From contig CP119318.1 in assembly GCA_029203105.1 (NCBI GenBank), positions 506,001-570,000 of the forward strand: 64,000 nt of DNA, in the 5' to 3' direction. Position 1 is the first letter of the stretch; every line of letters begins with the position of its first letter. Source of the stretch: Candidatus Kaistia colombiensis. Its GTDB lineage: Bacteria; Pseudomonadota; Alphaproteobacteria; Rhizobiales; Kaistiaceae. The position numbers and the translations under genes are program-made. Shown here one piece after another: positions 60,584 through 64,000 of the stretch. The notes under the pieces are model-generated. The model worked only from the letters and a program-made list of their open reading frames with translations. It was not told the origin of the DNA and made no database searches.

Positions 60584-61312
60584 ATGCTGGAGCGCGAGCT
60601 TCTACCGGTTGGGACGATGAGCGCGCAGGTCGCCAATCACATTGGCGTCCGGATCGTCTCCGGGGAATTCCTGCCCGGAACGTCGCTGCCAATCGAAAGC
60701 GAGTTGTGCCAGACCTATGGCGTCAGCCGGACGACCGTTCGCGAGGCAGTGAAGAGCCTGGCCGGCAAGCGGCTGATCGAGGTTTCGCCGAAGGTCGGCA
60801 CGCGCGTGCTGCCCTTCGCCGAGTGGAACCTGCTCGATCGCGACGTGCTCGCCTGGCGCCTGCAGGCGCAGTTCGACCACAAGATCGTCGAGGACATTTT
60901 TGAAATGCGCCTCTGCTTCGAGCCGCGCGCGTCCTTCCTGGCGGCGCGCGACGGCACGGCCGAGGACCTGGCCAAGATCGAGCATTATTTCCACGAGCTG
61001 GTGGCCGCCTATGATCAGAAGCTGCCGATCAAGGCGACGTCGGAATCAGCGCTCGGCTTCCATCTCGCCGTCATCAATGCCTCGCATAACGGCCTGTTCG
61101 TGACGATCGGCAGCGCGGTCAAATCGGCGCTGCGGGTCTCGTCGGAAATGCTGCAGCAGCACGCGGCGCAGCCGGCCGAGGACATCGCCCTGCATGACGC
61201 GGTTCGCACGGCGATCCTGGCGCGCCGGCCGGCAGAGGCGGCCGATGCGATGACCCGCCTCCTCGCAGCCTCGCGCGAACGGATGCTGCCGCTGACGGTC
61301 GACGCCGCCTGA
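60584..61312 (+). CDS. GntR family (FadR subfamily) transcriptional regulator
   Basis: The 242-residue protein has an N-terminal winged helix (LPIESELCQTYGVSRTTVRE, AVKSLAGKRLIEVSPKVGTR) and a C-terminal FCD effector domain with DIFEMRLCFEPRASFLAARD and FHLAVINASHNGLF, containing the Asp/His metal ligands of that fold. GGGAGAGGG precedes the ATG at 60584, while a TTG at 60566 is in frame. Divergent position makes it the likely repressor of the arabinoside operon, released by a sugar or sugar acid. Confidence 0.92.
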   Translation: MLERELLPVGTMSAQVANHIGVRIVSGEFLPGTSLPIESELCQTYGVSRTTVREAVKSLAGKRLIEVSPKVGTRVLPFAEWNLLDRDVLAWRLQAQFDHKIVEDIFEMRLCFEPRASFLAARDGTAEDLAKIEHYFHELVAAYDQKLPIKATSESALGFHLAVINASHNGLFVTIGSAVKSALRVSSEMLQQHAAQPAEDIALHDAVRTAILARRPAEAADAMTRLLAASRERMLPLTVDAA

Positions 61313-61406
61313 GGCCTTCGGGGTCGCCGGTCGGTTTGGGCCCCCCGTCTGGCATTGCAGGTCCGGCCTCCGCCTCTTTTCCCTCGCTTTGCCTGAGCCT
61401 TAAACG

Positions 61407-61446
61407 CAAAACCCCGCCGGCGATTATCTCGCGCGGCGGGGTTTTG
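61407..61446. terminator. Bidirectional terminator between gntR and the rRNA operon
   Basis: CAAAACCCCGCCG (61407-61419) and CGGCGGGGTTTTG (61434-61446) form a perfect 13-bp stem with a TTTTG flank on the plus strand. It lies after the gntR stop and after the 3' end of 5S rRNA on the opposite strand, so it can serve both. Confidence 0.85.
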
Positions 61447-61506
61447 TGTTGTGTCATCGTAGAGAGAAGTTTGTGTGTCTCGAAGAAGGTTTTCTGTGCT
61501 TTGCAG

Positions 61507-61622
61507 GCCTGGCAGCGACCTACTCTCCCGTGTCTTAAGACAAAGTACCATTGGCGCGGAGGAGTTTAACGGCCGAGTTCGGAATGGGATCGGGTTCAGG
61601 CTCCTCGCCATGACCACCAGGC
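61507..61622 (-). rRNA. rrf: 5S ribosomal RNA
   Basis: The minus strand reads CCTGGTGGTCATGGCGAGGAG at its 5' side and GGTCGCTGCCAGGCC at its 3' side, pairing to close helix I. ACACGGGAGAGTAGG and CCGAACTCGGCCGTTAAAC (5S landmarks) are present between. Ends are estimated from the terminal helix. Confidence 0.95.
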
Positions 61623-61677
61623 CGGCGAAGCACAGAAGAAACTGGTTTTGTTTTGTTTGTCGTCGATGGTCATTCCC

Positions 61678-61697
61678 GGTGATCTCGAGAGATCACC
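61678..61697. repeat. 20-bp perfect palindrome in the 23S-5S spacer
   Basis: GGTGATCTCGAGAGATCACC lies between 23S and 5S genes. It could be part of the processing stem that releases the rRNAs. No tRNA gene is in this spacer. Confidence 0.6.
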
Positions 61698-61721
61698 TTG
61701 GTGATGAGCATGGATTAATGG

Positions 61722-64000
<2,279 letters not shown>

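Overview
The window is a GC-rich chromosomal segment from an alphaproteobacterium, almost certainly of the order Hyphomicrobiales (Rhizobiales). The evidence is the divergent tsaD/hemC block followed by hemD, a mitofilin-like gene and a HemY-like gene, the dapF-mtaB-ftsY-yciB run, a ccmC-ccmD-ccmG cluster, a DUF1127 gene followed by three CCUCCUCCC hairpins (the 'cuckoo RNA' arrangement known from this class), and typical short palindromic intergenic repeats. I cannot name the genus with confidence.

Layout. 1-8073 is core chromosome: a leftward operon (tsaD, NUDIX, gpsA, YciI-like, EVE-domain) and a rightward operon (hemC, hemD, mitofilin-like, HemY-like). A tRNA-Thr(CGT) gene at 8074-8149 is the integration target of a 21.5-kb island (8101-29576) bounded by a perfect 55-bp direct repeat of the tRNA 3' half. 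The island carries a tyrosine integrase next to its right end, an AlpA-type excisionase candidate, phage-type replication genes, a chain of overlapping tiny genes, a ribbon-helix-helix protein plus secreted nuclease pair, a Panacea-domain antitoxin with a toxin candidate, an SH3/Cys-rich protein, two phage virion-type proteins (341 and 1121 aa) and several phage hypotheticals. I see no terminase, portal or capsid, so it is a decayed prophage or a satellite-like element. A complete IS21-family element (22481-24964) with an 8-bp target duplication splits one island gene, whose reading frame can be restored exactly.

29577-34909 is accessory or scarred: remnants of a second copy of the ribbon-helix-helix/nuclease pair, a DUF1697 gene, an M20 amidohydrolase, a TRIC-type membrane protein, a choloylglycine-hydrolase-like Ntn hydrolase and a frameshifted response-regulator relic. 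34910-49045 holds mixed envelope and metabolic genes: phosphatase, mini-porin-like protein, YihY and AI-2E family membrane proteins, L,D-transpeptidase, YoaK-like protein, DUF1127 with cuckoo-type RNAs, DUF1993, glpK, an SbmA/YddA-like ABC protein whose ATPase motifs are all degenerate, a GH144-type glucanase and pncB.

49432-55286 contains dapF-mtaB-ftsY-yciB and, convergent, ccmC-ccmD-ccmG without ccmA or ccmB beside them. 55478-61312 is an arabinose-polymer uptake and hydrolysis locus: GH51 arabinofuranosidase, two ABC permeases and a solute-binding protein in one leftward operon, with a divergent GntR/FadR-type regulator and a promoter/operator between them. The ATPase subunit is not present. 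61507-64000 is the 3' part of an rRNA operon on the minus strand: 5S and most of 23S.
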